Assembly (NCBI GenBank): GCA_015065765.1
Contig: SVPP01000014.1
Location: forward strand, 1-64,000
Direction of reading: 5' to 3'
Length of the DNA: 64,000 nucleotides
Source: Oscillospiraceae bacterium
GTDB lineage: Bacteria > Bacillota > Clostridia > Oscillospirales > Acutalibacteraceae
The translations under genes and the position numbers were made by a program. Positions 1 through 7,716 of this stretch are shown piece after piece; position 1 is the first letter of the stretch, and every line of letters begins with the position of its first letter. The notes under the pieces were generated by a model. The model was given only the letters and a program-made list of their open reading frames with translations. It had not been told where the DNA came from and did no database searches.

Positions 1-120
1 TTAACGCACCCCTTTGCGGTTGGTAGCTTTAGCTTCTTGCGTACCCCTTTAGGGGTAAGCCAGTATTTTGCCCTTTTAGGGCTGTTATAAAACCACCGGC
101 TCAGCCGGTGTGATATTTAT
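1..120. repeat. Hairpin-rich intergenic repeat, left edge of window
   Basis: There is no open frame of note here. Three short perfect hairpins follow one another: TACCCCTTTAGGGGTA at 42-57, GCCCTTTTAGGGC at 70-82 and CACCGGC-TCA-GCCGGTG at 94-110. The last is followed by an AT-rich tail and could terminate transcription entering from the left. The composition resembles the other intergenic repeats in this window. The stretch 305-530 is AT-rich with no recognisable gene. Confidence 0.5.
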
Positions 121-160
121 TTATAAATTATAATTTACCTGTATTTTTAAAACAACTGTT

Positions 161-304
161 CGTAGGGTTCGGCGTCCTCGACGAGCCGTTAAATTAAGCG
201 TTAATTTGCGGACAGTCGAGGACATCCGTCACTACGGCATTTCCGCCCATTTCATTATAAAATTGCGTCGCAGACCTGAAATTCTGCATTCTGCACTCTG
301 CATT
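161..304. repeat. CGTAGGG-hairpin plus TCTGCATT-tail repeat, copy 1
   Basis: It begins CGTAGGG and its first part ends in ACTACGG near 237, so it can fold into a long imperfect hairpin (CCTCGAC at 175-181 pairs with GTCGAGG). A tail follows containing TTTCCGCCCATTTCAT, GTCGCAGACC and TCTGCATTCTGCACTCTGC. The same order of parts occurs at 4321, 20431 and 60001, with different internal hairpin sequences. The function is unknown. It is a short interspersed repeat without coding capacity. Confidence 0.65.
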
Positions 305-532
305 AAAATCGCCTTTTTTGCTTTAATAAAGCTTCATTTTTTACCAGATTTTATAATGAAGAATAAATGAAATTTACATTCTTTTTAAGAAAATAGTCAG
401 CGTGTACTATGTGCTGTTGACGATTAAACCGACAATATTAAAGATACTCGTCGGGAAAGTTTACAAAATTATGCAGAAATATAAATAACTTATGAACAAA
501 TCATTATAATTTTTTAATAAATCTTTTAAACC

Positions 533-562
533 TTGACAAGAGACGTAAAAAATTAGTATAAT
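533..562 (+). promoter_or_regulatory. Sigma-A type promoter of the acyltransferase operon
   Basis: TTGACA at 533-538 and TATAAT at 557-562 are separated by 18 nt. The predicted start near 569 leaves a leader of about 115 nt before the GTG at 687. No riboswitch was recognised in that leader. Confidence 0.75.
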
Positions 563-686
563 GTAAGACGATAATCGTATAAAATGGAAAGTCTGTATTT
601 GCCTTTGTCAGGTATGAAAAAAGCAACGTTTAATGCATAAAAAGCACGAAAAAACTGATTTTTAAATATGTTTGAGGAGTGATTAT

Positions 687-2000
687 GTGAGCTTAAAATA
701 CGGTAAATATGTCAGAGGCGGTAAGCCCGCAACAAAGAAATTTGACATGCTTGAACCGCCCCATAAACAGGCAATGTATTTTATGCCCCTTGTCTGGGCT
801 TTCTCGGATTTTCAGAAGAATCTCCACAGAGCAAGACTTCATAAAGTTAATATGGAAGGAATCAAGCCTCCTTACATTCTTATCTGCAATCATAACGCAT
901 TCTTTGACTTCTATATCATGAGCAGAATGATTATGCCCGGCAGAGGTTATTTCCCTGCAGCGGTTGATGACTATATCGGCAGAGAGTGGCCTCTTCGCCG
1001 TCTCGGTGCTATTCCTAAGAGAAAGTATACCGCTGACCTGAGCATTATCAGAAACTGTAAAAAGGCTATCCAGGACGGACAGATTTTCGGTATTTACGCA
1101 GAAGCAAGATATTCTCACTGCGGTAAAACCGAGGTTATTCCTGATTCTGTAGGACAGATGTGTAAATATCAGAATGTGCCTGTAGTTACTCTCAAAATGT
1201 CAGGACATCATCTCTATCAGCCCTTCTGGAATTCAAGAAGAAGATATATCAAGCCTGTTGAAGCAACAATGACTTGTATCTACAAGCCTGAGGAGCTGAA
1301 AACAGCATCTGCTGATGAAATCAACGCAAAAATCAGAGAATATCTCTTCAATGATGATTTCAAGTGGCAGTACGAAAACAAAATCAGAATCCCCTATAAA
1401 AACCGTGCAAAGGGACTTCACAAGGTGCTTTACCAGTGCCCCAGCTGCATGACAGAATACAAGATGAAATCAGAAGGCTCAAAGGTTTACTGCGAGCACT
1501 GCGGAAAGAGCTGGACTCTCGGCGAGTACGGCGATATGACTGCAGACAGCGGTGAAACTGAGTTTAAATTCCCCACCGATTGGTATGACTGGGAGCGCGA
1601 GCAGGTTAAGAAGCAGGTTCTTGACGGTACGTATCGCCTTGAGTGTGACTGTGATGTAAATGACCTTCCCAACTCAAAGGGATTTGTCCACATTGGCCAC
1701 GGCAAGCTTATTCATGATATGAACGGCTTTAAGGTTGAGGTTACAAGGGAATATGACAACGAACCTATGAAAATGGAAATTCCTGCAGCAATGCAGTATG
1801 CATGCCACATCGAATACGATTACCGTTTCGGAAAGAGACGTGACTGCATCGACCTTAACACAATGGAAGATACATGGTACGTTTTTCCTGAAAACTGTGA
1901 GTTCTCAGTAACTAAGGTAGCTCTTGCAACAGAAGAAATTTTCAACGAAATCGAGCGTAAGCGTAAGGAAGAAAAAGCGGCAAAAAAGGCTGCAAAGTAA
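687..2000 (+). CDS. PlsC-family acyltransferase with internal zinc ribbon
   Basis: This is a 437-residue protein. The N-terminal half carries the acyltransferase HX4D motif as HNAFFD at residues 69-74, as in 1-acyl-glycerol-3-phosphate acyltransferases, which move an acyl chain from acyl-ACP or acyl-CoA to a hydroxyl acceptor. A CPSC...CEHC zinc ribbon follows at residues 251-272, then a C-terminal domain of about 150 residues that I do not recognise. The end is Lys/Ala-rich. I chose GTG 687 because GAGGAG at 673-678 lies 8 nt upstream; an in-frame TTG at 672 overlaps that site. The next gene, 18 nt on, is an AMP-forming ligase, and then an acyl carrier protein, so the three probably activate, carry and transfer an acyl group. 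The acceptor is unknown. The zinc ribbon is absent from classical PlsC. Confidence 0.8.
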   Translation: MSLKYGKYVRGGKPATKKFDMLEPPHKQAMYFMPLVWAFSDFQKNLHRARLHKVNMEGIKPPYILICNHNAFFDFYIMSRMIMPGRGYFPAAVDDYIGREWPLRRLGAIPKRKYTADLSIIRNCKKAIQDGQIFGIYAEARYSHCGKTEVIPDSVGQMCKYQNVPVVTLKMSGHHLYQPFWNSRRRYIKPVEATMTCIYKPEELKTASADEINAKIREYLFNDDFKWQYENKIRIPYKNRAKGLHKVLYQCPSCMTEYKMKSEGSKVYCEHCGKSWTLGEYGDMTADSGETEFKFPTDWYDWEREQVKKQVLDGTYRLECDCDVNDLPNSKGFVHIGHGKLIHDMNGFKVEVTREYDNEPMKMEIPAAMQYACHIEYDYRFGKRRDCIDLNTMEDTWYVFPENCEFSVTKVALATEEIFNEIERKRKEEKAAKKAAK

Positions 2001-2018
2001 AGAAAAGGTAGTTTTATA

Positions 2019-3686
2019 ATGAAGTCTAAGAACTATTGTAATCACGCGCGTATAAAGAAGAATTACCCTCTTTATAAGACAATTGATGCAAACGTGGTTT
2101 TTGATATAATTGAATATTGTTCAGATCATCACGGCGAGAAATTTGCTTTCCAGATTCCCGTTAGCGGATCGGAGGATCTTTTCAAAACATATAAAGAGTT
2201 CAAAGATGAGGTTGCATCTCTCGGTACATTTATCCTTTCAAAGGGGCTGAAGAAAGAAAAGATTGCAATTCTTGGTGAAAACAGCTATGAGTGGCTTCTC
2301 TGCTACTTTGCTGTCCTCGGAAGCGGCAATACTGCAGTGCCTCTTGACAGAGACCTTCCGGTAGATGACCTTCTCTATAATATTCATAACAGTGGCTGTA
2401 AAGCAATTTTCTGTTCAGCTCTTTATAAAGATGTTGCGGAAAAGCTTAAAGAGCGTGATTCAGGCATTGAGTTTTATTTCTCAAAAGCTGATATGAACGA
2501 AATGCTGGAAGAAGGCAGAAAGCTTATTGCTTCAGGCGACAACAGCTTCTCAGAAGCAGATGTTAAGCCTGATGACCTTGCAGCGATTGTATATACATCA
2601 GGTACAACAGGTAAAAGCAAGGGCGTCATGCTCACCCAGAGGAATATTGCATCAAATGCTCTTTCAGCTTGTCGTAACATAAATGGTGAAGGACAGGGCG
2701 TTCTTGCTCTTCCTCTTCATCATACATTCGGTATGGTTGCTAACGTTATTGCTCCCTTGCTTTTTGAGGCAACAATCTATATGACAACCAGTATCAGAAA
2801 CATTCAGGCAGATATGATCAAAATCGGAGCTACTGCGGCATTCTGTGTACCCCTTATGGCAGAGCTTATTTACAAAAAGGTATGGGCAACTGCAAAGGAA
2901 AAGGGCAAGGATGAAATCCTTAAAAAGGGTATTAAAATCAGTAACACCCTTCTTAAATTTGGTATCGACGTGAGAAGAAAGCTTTTCGCAGAAGTACATG
3001 AAGCTCTTGGCGGAAATCTTGAGCTTTTTGTGTGCGGCGGTGCACCTCTCAGCGAGAAAATGGCATTTGAGCTTACTTCAATGGGTATCAATGTTCTTAA
3101 CGGTTATGGCATTACAGAGTGTTCGCCTATCGTTTCGGTTAACAGAAACTTTGCTAACAAAATCGGTAGTGTAGGTCTTGTGCTTGACTGTAACGAAGTA
3201 AAAATCAACAACCCTGATGAAAAGGGCGTAGGCGAAATTTATGTCAGAGGCGATAACGTTATGGTAGGCTACTATAACGACGAAGAAGCAACAAAAGAAG
3301 CATTTGATGATGGTTGGTTCAAAACAGGCGATTTAGGATATCTGGACGAGGATGGTTTCCTCTTTGTAACAGGCAGAATCAAGAACCTCATAATTCTTCC
3401 TAACGGCAAGAATGTTTCAGCGGAAGAGCTTGAAGAAAAGCTTCTTGATGAAATCGGCGGAGTTGAAGAGGTTCTGGTTTATGACGAGGACGATAAGATT
3501 ACTGCTGAAGTTTATCTCGGTCAGGCTGCAGAGCCTGAGGCAAAAGAGAAAGTCAAGAAGGATATCAAGCGTCTTAACGCAAAGCTTCCCTCATATAAGA
3601 AAATCGCAAAGACAAAAGTGCGCGATGAGGCTTTCCCGAAAACCACATCAATGAAAATCAAAAGAAATTATAAAAAGAAAAAATAA
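2019..3686 (+). CDS. AMP-forming acyl-CoA/acyl-ACP ligase
   Basis: This 555-residue member of the ANL adenylate-forming superfamily activates a carboxylic acid as acyl-AMP and transfers it to a thiol. The A3 core motif YTSGTTGKSKGV is at residues 192-203. GYGITECSP (A5) lies near 365, and WFKTGDLG with GRIKNLI marks the hinge and C-terminal lid. A basic tail (MKIKRNYKKKK) ends the protein. Length is normal for long-chain fatty acid ligases. An acyl carrier protein starts 14 nt downstream and an acyltransferase lies directly upstream, so the thiol acceptor may be that ACP rather than CoA. This would make it an acyl-ACP synthetase, which is inference. AGAAAAGG at 2001-2008 is the ribosome site. 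Confidence 0.85.
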   Translation: MKSKNYCNHARIKKNYPLYKTIDANVVFDIIEYCSDHHGEKFAFQIPVSGSEDLFKTYKEFKDEVASLGTFILSKGLKKEKIAILGENSYEWLLCYFAVLGSGNTAVPLDRDLPVDDLLYNIHNSGCKAIFCSALYKDVAEKLKERDSGIEFYFSKADMNEMLEEGRKLIASGDNSFSEADVKPDDLAAIVYTSGTTGKSKGVMLTQRNIASNALSACRNINGEGQGVLALPLHHTFGMVANVIAPLLFEATIYMTTSIRNIQADMIKIGATAAFCVPLMAELIYKKVWATAKEKGKDEILKKGIKISNTLLKFGIDVRRKLFAEVHEALGGNLELFVCGGAPLSEKMAFELTSMGINVLNGYGITECSPIVSVNRNFANKIGSVGLVLDCNEVKINNPDEKGVGEIYVRGDNVMVGYYNDEEATKEAFDDGWFKTGDLGYLDEDGFLFVTGRIKNLIILPNGKNVSAEELEEKLLDEIGGVEEVLVYDEDDKITAEVYLGQAAEPEAKEKVKKDIKRLNAKLPSYKKIAKTKVRDEAFPKTTSMKIKRNYKKKK

Positions 3687-3700
3687 CGGAGGAAAAGAAA

Positions 3701-3940
3701 ATGCAGGAAAAAATGATTGAAGAACTCAAGGCAATTATCGAGGAATACACAGACGAGCCCCTTCCCGAAATTTCAATGGAAACAGCACTTACAGCAGACT
3801 TCGGTCTCAACTCATTCGAGCTTTTTGAAATCATCTGTAAGATTGAGGAAAAATACAACGTAACAATTCCTGACAGAGTGCTTATGTCATTTGCATCTGT
3901 AGGCGACGTAGTAAACTACCTTATGGAAGCAACAAAATAA
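3701..3940 (+). CDS. Acyl carrier protein of the ligase/acyltransferase operon
   Basis: A 79-residue acidic, helical carrier protein. The phosphopantetheine-attachment serine lies in FGLNSFELF (Ser38). The usual DSL is replaced by NSF, so it diverges from the fatty-acid synthase ACP at 5211, which has DADSLDL. It ends the operon after the AMP-forming ligase, and GGAGG lies about 8 nt before the ATG. It probably receives the acyl group made by the ligase and hands it to the upstream acyltransferase. Such dedicated ACPs are common in small lipid-modification or lipoteichoic-type cassettes, but nothing here fixes the final product. Confidence 0.85.
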   Translation: MQEKMIEELKAIIEEYTDEPLPEISMETALTADFGLNSFELFEIICKIEEKYNVTIPDRVLMSFASVGDVVNYLMEATK

Positions 3941-3954
3941 AATCTGCCAGGCCA

Positions 3955-3985
3955 CAGCTCCCTTTTTAAGGGAGCTGCTTTTTTA
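3955..3985 (+). terminator. Intrinsic terminator after the ACP operon
   Basis: The stem CAGCTCCCTT (3955-3964) pairs perfectly with AAGGGAGCTG (3968-3977) around a TTT loop and is followed by CTTTTTT. The same GCTCCC/GGGAGC hairpin is the core of the interspersed repeats, so repeats may have been co-opted as terminators. Confidence 0.8.
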
Positions 3986-4000
3986 TAACTACAGAGCAAC

Positions 4001-4290
4001 AAATTATAATTTGACGTTTAGAAATTAGCTATAACAAGTGGCTCCCCTTGTCAGGGGAGCTGTCGTTTTCGCAAGAAAATGACTGAGGGGTAGTTACATA
4101 TTGTTATTATCTCTCCCTCCGTCTTTTGCTTTGCAAAAGCCACCTCCCTCATCAGATGGAGGCAACGCTCTGTTCAACTGCACGCTAAATTGTAATTTAT
4201 CTGTATAGTTCGATTTCAGGCTCCCCTTGAAAACGCAAGGGGAGCTGTCAAAATCTATGATTTTGACTGAGGGGATTTTTCGTTTAAAAT
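4001..4290. repeat. Composite intergenic repeat, copy 1 (pair of 51555-51837)
   Basis: About 240 nt (4001-4240) match 51555-51794 almost base for base, with only a few substitutions seen. The element contains hairpin modules: GGCTCCCC...GGGGAGC followed by ACTGAGGGG, then CCTCCGTC with TTTTGC/GCAAAA, then CCACCTCCCTCATCAGATGGAGG, then a second CTCCCC...GGGGAG. After 4240 the two copies carry different small hairpins before sharing GAGGGGATTTTTCGTTTAAA again. No coding capacity. Confidence 0.85.
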
Positions 4291-4462
4291 TATAATTTGT
4301 CGGGTAATTTATTTTTTAAACGTAGGGCAGGGGCTTGCTCCTGCCGTTAGTTTTTTTACGGCGAGAGTAAACACTCGCCCTACGATGTTTCCGCCTGTTT
4401 CATATAATAATTTGCACCGCAGGCCCGAAATTCTGCATTTTGCACTCTGCACTCTGCATTCA
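4281..4462. repeat. CGTAGGG-hairpin plus TCTGCATT-tail repeat, copy 2
   Basis: Nearly identical to 59965-60142. The hairpin part starts CGTAGGGCAGGGGC (4321) and closes with CTCGCCCTACG (4374-4384). The tail then runs through TTTCCGCCTGTTTCAT, GCAGGCCCGAAATTC and CTGCATTTTGCACTCTGC. It abuts copy 1 of the other repeat, so the two families are joined here into one block of about 460 nt. Confidence 0.8.
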
Positions 4463-4839
4463 GTACGCTGTACCCGGAAAACTTTCTCCGTCTCTCTCAG
4501 ACAAAATAAATAATCAGTCACCGAATTTCTTGTCAAATCCTGTCGTTTGAAATTTTTGTGCAAGTTTAATAAAAATTATAAAAAAAGGAAATGACAAAAA
4601 AATAACAATCAAAAATCAACCCGGAAAATGTAACCAATTTGTTTCTTGACTTCATAAAAATAATTCTAAATCAGAAATAAAAACATCAATAAATTGCAAC
4701 AAAAATCTGTTTTTTGGGTTTCACTTGCAAAAAAAGTTCTGTTAAAAATTTAATAAAAATCCGCATTTTAATGGCAAAAAAGAATTAAAAGTGTTGAAAA
4801 CTTTGTTTAAAAATTGAAAAACCCTTGATTTTAAAGGCT

Positions 4840-4897
4840 ATTTCCACATTTTCCACAGAGTTTTCCACACTTGCAAAAAAATTCAGAATTTCCACAT
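4840..4897 (+). other. Cluster of DnaA-box-like TTTCCACA motifs in AT-rich DNA
   Basis: Four TTTCCACA motifs occur within 57 nt: ending at 4848, 4857, 4869 and 4896. Two of them read TTTTCCACA, one base from the DnaA consensus TTATCCACA. The surrounding 4560-5120 stretch is extremely AT-rich with poly-A/T runs and holds no convincing gene. No dnaA, dnaN or other origin genes are nearby, so this could be a DnaA-titrating or regulatory site, or chance in AT-rich DNA. Confidence 0.3.
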
Positions 4898-5127
4898 TTT
4901 TTCAATTTTTTTGCACAAAATGAGATTTTTTATTCATCAGGAACAGGAGGGGAAATTAAGGCTGAAAAATCAAAATGCAAGAAAAAAATAAAATCTTGCA
5001 AAATTAAAAGTTACAAATTTGTAACCGAAAATGTGTCAAGAGTTTTTATGATTTTTTTATTTTTTGTAACTTTCACCAAAAATCACAAAAACACAAAAAA
5101 TTTTACTCCGAAGTTTCGGAAAAAGTC

Positions 5128-5156
5128 TTGACAAATTTCAGTAAGATTATTATATT
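5128..5156 (+). promoter_or_regulatory. Sigma-A promoter of acpP
   Basis: TTGACA (5128-5133), a 17-nt spacer and TATATT (5151-5156). The transcript start falls near 5163, about 48 nt before the chosen start codon. Confidence 0.75.
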
Positions 5157-5210
5157 ATGATTAGTACATGAATATTTTTCATTTACTTTACAAACGAAAG
5201 GATGAACACT

Positions 5211-5435
5211 ATGGCATTGGAAAAAATCAAAAAAATTATCAGTGAACAGTTTGCCATCCCTGAAGATGACATTACAGAAGAAACTGTACTGCTTGAAGAC
5301 CTTGATGCTGACAGCCTTGACCTTATTGATCTTGCTATGTCACTTGAGGATTGCTTCGAGGTTGAAGTTCCTGACGAGGAGCTTGAAAACTTCAAGACAG
5401 TCGGCGACATCGTTAAATATATAGAAGAAATATAA
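5211..5435 (+). CDS. acpP: Acyl carrier protein
   Basis: A 74-residue acidic acyl carrier protein with the canonical phosphopantetheine site DADSLDLIDL (Ser35). It shuttles acyl chains in fatty-acid synthesis in the cytosol. I chose ATG 5211 over the in-frame ATG at 5202 because AAAGGA at 5197-5202 overlaps the earlier codon and is correctly spaced only for 5211. It stands alone under its own promoter, with no fab genes next to it. The FMN riboswitch follows 20 nt after the stop with no clear terminator between, so read-through into the riboswitch is possible. Confidence 0.88.
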   Translation: MALEKIKKIISEQFAIPEDDITEETVLLEDLDADSLDLIDLAMSLEDCFEVEVPDEELENFKTVGDIVKYIEEI

Positions 5436-5454
5436 AATAAACGGAAAATTTAAA

Positions 5455-5565
5455 CTTTCAGGGCGGGGTGTGATTCCCCACCGGTGGTACAGCCCACGAG
5501 CCAGAAATGGTTGATTCGGTGAAATTCCGAAGCCGACGGTATAGTCCGGATGAAAGAAAGTGTTT
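5455..5565 (+). promoter_or_regulatory. FMN riboswitch (RFN element)
   Basis: The conserved RFN landmarks are visible: CAGGGCGGGGTG near 5459, CCCCACCGGTGGTA, AGCCCACGAGC, GATTCGGTGAAATTCCGA, AGCCGACGGTATAGTCCG and GATGAAAGAAAG. P1 is formed by CTTTC (5455-5459) and GAAAG near 5556. It is followed by an intrinsic terminator and a riboflavin transporter gene, so FMN binding should switch transcription off. Confidence 0.95.
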
Positions 5566-5578
5566 CAAACAAAACTTT

Positions 5579-5610
5579 TGCCCTGTGATTTTATTTCACA
5601 GGGCATTTTT
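5579..5610 (+). terminator. FMN-riboswitch terminator
   Basis: TGCCCTGTGA (5579-5588) pairs perfectly with TCACAGGGCA (5596-5605), followed by TTTTT. This is the expression platform between the FMN aptamer and ribU. Confidence 0.9.
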
Positions 5611-5640
5611 AGTTGCTTGTATTTTTGGGAGGAATAAAAA

Positions 5641-6240
5641 ATGTTGTTGGAAAAACAGAATAAAAAATTCAATCTGTATACAATGGTAGCGATAGCTATG
5701 CTCACAGCTATTGCAGAAGTGCTTTACATGCTTGATTTCCCGATTTTTGCAGGTCCCTTTGCATTTCTCAAATTTGATTTCAGTGATATTGCTGCGCTTA
5801 TCGGCGGAATCTGCTTCGGACCGGGTGCAGGCGTGCTTATCGAACTGCTTAAAAATGTTTTCCATGTGTTTATAAAAGGCTTAGGCTCTACTATGGGCTT
5901 CGGTGACCTGATGAATTTCGTTGTAGGCAGTGCGTACATAGTACCCTTTGTGCTCTGCTATCATGAGTTTTCAAAGAAAATGAAGAAGTCAGTTGCAATT
6001 CTCGTTTCAGCAGTCATCGGTTGTCTTGCACTCATAGGAATCGGTGCAGCGGCAAACTATTTTGTAGCACCCCTTTACTTCAAATATTTTGTCGGTCAGG
6101 AAATTACAAATGATTTTCTTATCGGTTACCTTTCATACGCATGTATTATCAACGTAATCAAGGGTGTAATGCTCAGTGCAGTTGCATATCCTGTTATCTT
6201 TGTTCTTGTTGACAAGCTGAAAAAAGTTGCCAAACTGTAA
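5641..6240 (+). CDS. ribU: Riboflavin ECF transporter substrate-binding S component
   Basis: A 199-residue hydrophobic protein with about six membrane segments, the size and composition of the RibU S component. It binds riboflavin and uses a shared ECF energy-coupling module encoded elsewhere. Features include FADFxxxx-like KFDFSDIAALIGGICFGP, the GPGAGVLIELLKN segment, and GFGDLMNF. The assignment is greatly strengthened by the FMN riboswitch directly upstream. GGGAGG lies 9 nt before the ATG. No EcfA or EcfT genes are in the window. A metK gene under its own SAM riboswitch follows. Confidence 0.93.
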   Translation: MLLEKQNKKFNLYTMVAIAMLTAIAEVLYMLDFPIFAGPFAFLKFDFSDIAALIGGICFGPGAGVLIELLKNVFHVFIKGLGSTMGFGDLMNFVVGSAYIVPFVLCYHEFSKKMKKSVAILVSAVIGCLALIGIGAAANYFVAPLYFKYFVGQEITNDFLIGYLSYACIINVIKGVMLSAVAYPVIFVLVDKLKKVAKL

Positions 6241-6256
6241 ATTCTTTGTTAAACGC

Positions 6257-6285
6257 TTGACAAAACAATCTTGTTATAATACAAT
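6257..6285 (+). promoter_or_regulatory. Promoter of the SAM riboswitch-metK unit
   Basis: TTGACA (6257-6262), 17-nt spacer, TACAAT (6280-6285). A TATAAT at 6275-6280 is too close to this -35 box. The transcript would start just before the S-box aptamer. Confidence 0.65.
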
Positions 6286-6303
6286 ATATATGTAAAATAA
6301 ATA

Positions 6304-6402
6304 GCTCTTATTAAGAGTAGCGGAGGGAACAGGCCCAATGAAGCTCGGCAACCTGCAATTGCAAGGTGCTAAATCCTGCGGAATTTATCCGAGAGATAAG
6401 TT
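6304..6402 (+). promoter_or_regulatory. SAM-I (S-box) riboswitch
   Basis: It carries the S-box landmarks CTCTTATTAAGAG, GGAGGGAACAGGCCCAATGA, AGCTCGGCAACC, GGTGCTAAATCC and GAGAGATAAG. CTCTTA at 6305-6310 and TAAG/GAG near 6391-6400 form P1. CCTGCGGA (6375-6382) can pair with TCCGCAGG (6410-6417) as the antiterminator. Confidence 0.95.
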
Positions 6403-6408
6403 AAATAC

Positions 6409-6437
6409 ATCCGCAGGTTTCCCTGCGGATTTTTATT
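6409..6437 (+). terminator. SAM-riboswitch terminator
   Basis: ATCCGCAG (6409-6416) pairs with CTGCGGAT (6423-6430), followed by a T-rich run. It overlaps the antiterminator partner sequence, the standard S-box OFF design. Confidence 0.9.
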
Positions 6438-6459
6438 ATTTTGGAAAGAGGTAAGAAAT

Positions 6460-7653
6460 ATGGCAAGACATCTTTTTACATCGGAGTCTGTAACAGAAGG
6501 ACATCCCGATAAAATATGCGACAGAATTTCGGACGCAGTTCTTGATGCAATTATGGCACAGGACCCGAAAGGCAGAGTTGCATGTGAAACAACATGTACA
6601 ACAGGTCAGATTCTCATTATGGGTGAGATCACAACAACTGCTGACATTGAAATTGCAAAAATCGCAAGAGAGGCAGTTTGTGACATCGGCTATGACGATG
6701 CAAGAAAAGGCTTTGACGGAAATACATGTGCGGTTCTCCTTGCAATTCATGAGCAGTCACCTGACATTGCTCTTGGTGTTGACAACTCAGCAGAAATCAA
6801 GGAAGGCAACGATGATGAGTACAATCTTCACGGTGCAGGCGACCAGGGTATGATGTTCGGTTTCGCTTGTGACGAAACAGAAGAGCTTATGCCCATGCCC
6901 ATTTCACTTGCTCACAAGCTTGCAAAGAGACTTACAGAAGTCAGAAAGAACGGCACTCTTCCTTATCTTCGTCCCGACGGAAAAACTCAGGTTACAGTTG
7001 AATATGAAGACGATAAGCCTGTAAGAATCGAAACCGTTGTTATTTCTTCACAGCACAGTGCAGATGTGTCCCTTGACCAGATAAGACAGGATATCGTTGT
7101 AAACGTAATCAAGCCTATTATTCCTGAAGACCTTATGGATGATGACACAATTATCTACGTTAACCCCACAGGACGTTTTGTAACAGGCGGACCTCACGGT
7201 GACAGCGGACTTACAGGCAGAAAGATTATCGTTGACACATACGGCGGATATTCACGTCACGGCGGCGGTGCATTCAGCGGTAAAGACCCCACAAAGGTTG
7301 ACAGAAGTGCTGCATACGCTGCAAGATACATCGCAAAGAACGTTGTAGCATCAGGCGTTGCAAGAAAATGTGAAGTTCAGCTCGCTTACGCAATCGGTGT
7401 TGCAAAGCCTGTATCAGTTATGGTTGATACTTTCGGCACAGGTAAAATTGACGACAGTGCAATCGGCTCAATCGTATCAGAGCTTTTTGACCTTCGTCCC
7501 TCAGCAATTATCGATAAGCTTGAGCTGAGAAGACCTATCTATAGCCAGCTTGCAGCATACGGCCATGTAGGCAGAGAAGATATCGACGTTGCATGGGAAA
7601 AGACAGATAAGGCAGAAGCAATCAGAAAAGCAGCAGGCATCGACAATCTTTAA
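6460..7653 (+). CDS. metK: S-adenosylmethionine synthase
   Basis: This 397-residue cytosolic enzyme makes S-adenosylmethionine from methionine and ATP. Family signatures are intact: [16 protein letters not shown] at the N-terminus, [12 protein letters not shown], the [12 protein letters not shown] loop, and [19 protein letters not shown]. Length is normal. GAAAGAGG is 8-9 nt before the ATG. The S-box leader directly upstream means its own product represses it. Confidence 0.97.
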   Translation: MARHLFTSESVTEGHPDKICDRISDAVLDAIMAQDPKGRVACETTCTTGQILIMGEITTTADIEIAKIAREAVCDIGYDDARKGFDGNTCAVLLAIHEQSPDIALGVDNSAEIKEGNDDEYNLHGAGDQGMMFGFACDETEELMPMPISLAHKLAKRLTEVRKNGTLPYLRPDGKTQVTVEYEDDKPVRIETVVISSQHSADVSLDQIRQDIVVNVIKPIIPEDLMDDDTIIYVNPTGRFVTGGPHGDSGLTGRKIIVDTYGGYSRHGGGAFSGKDPTKVDRSAAYAARYIAKNVVASGVARKCEVQLAYAIGVAKPVSVMVDTFGTGKIDDSAIGSIVSELFDLRPSAIIDKLELRRPIYSQLAAYGHVGREDIDVAWEKTDKAEAIRKAAGIDNL

Positions 7654-7716
7654 TAAATAAAAAGGGAATTCCGAAGAGGGATTCCCTGAAATATTTTATG
7701 TTTTAAGGAGATAAAA

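Noticed and set aside
1-57. End of a minus-strand gene at the left edge
   Set aside because: The frame ending at the TTA in 1-3 hits another stop within about 50 nt, and the DNA is hairpin repeat.
693-1118. 141-codon minus-strand frame over the acyltransferase gene
   Set aside because: Shadow of the plus-strand acyltransferase, which has family motifs and a ribosome site.
4309-4563. 84-codon minus-strand frame over the CGTAGGG repeat
   Set aside because: Its sequence is the repeat element itself, which is also present at 60 kb. No ribosome site and no resemblance to a protein.
4871-5131. 86-codon open frame in the AT-rich gap before acpP
   Set aside because: Low-complexity Lys/Phe/Asn composition, no ribosome site, and it runs into the acpP promoter -35 box. 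Typical chance frame in poly-A/T DNA.
5507-5689. 60-codon frame over the FMN aptamer
   Set aside because: It lies in the RFN element and terminator; the bases are explained by RNA structure.
7654-7716. Terminator after metK
   Set aside because: AGGGAAT...ATTCCCT (near 7663-7688) can pair over seven bases but has a 10-base loop and no T run, so I did not list it as a feature.
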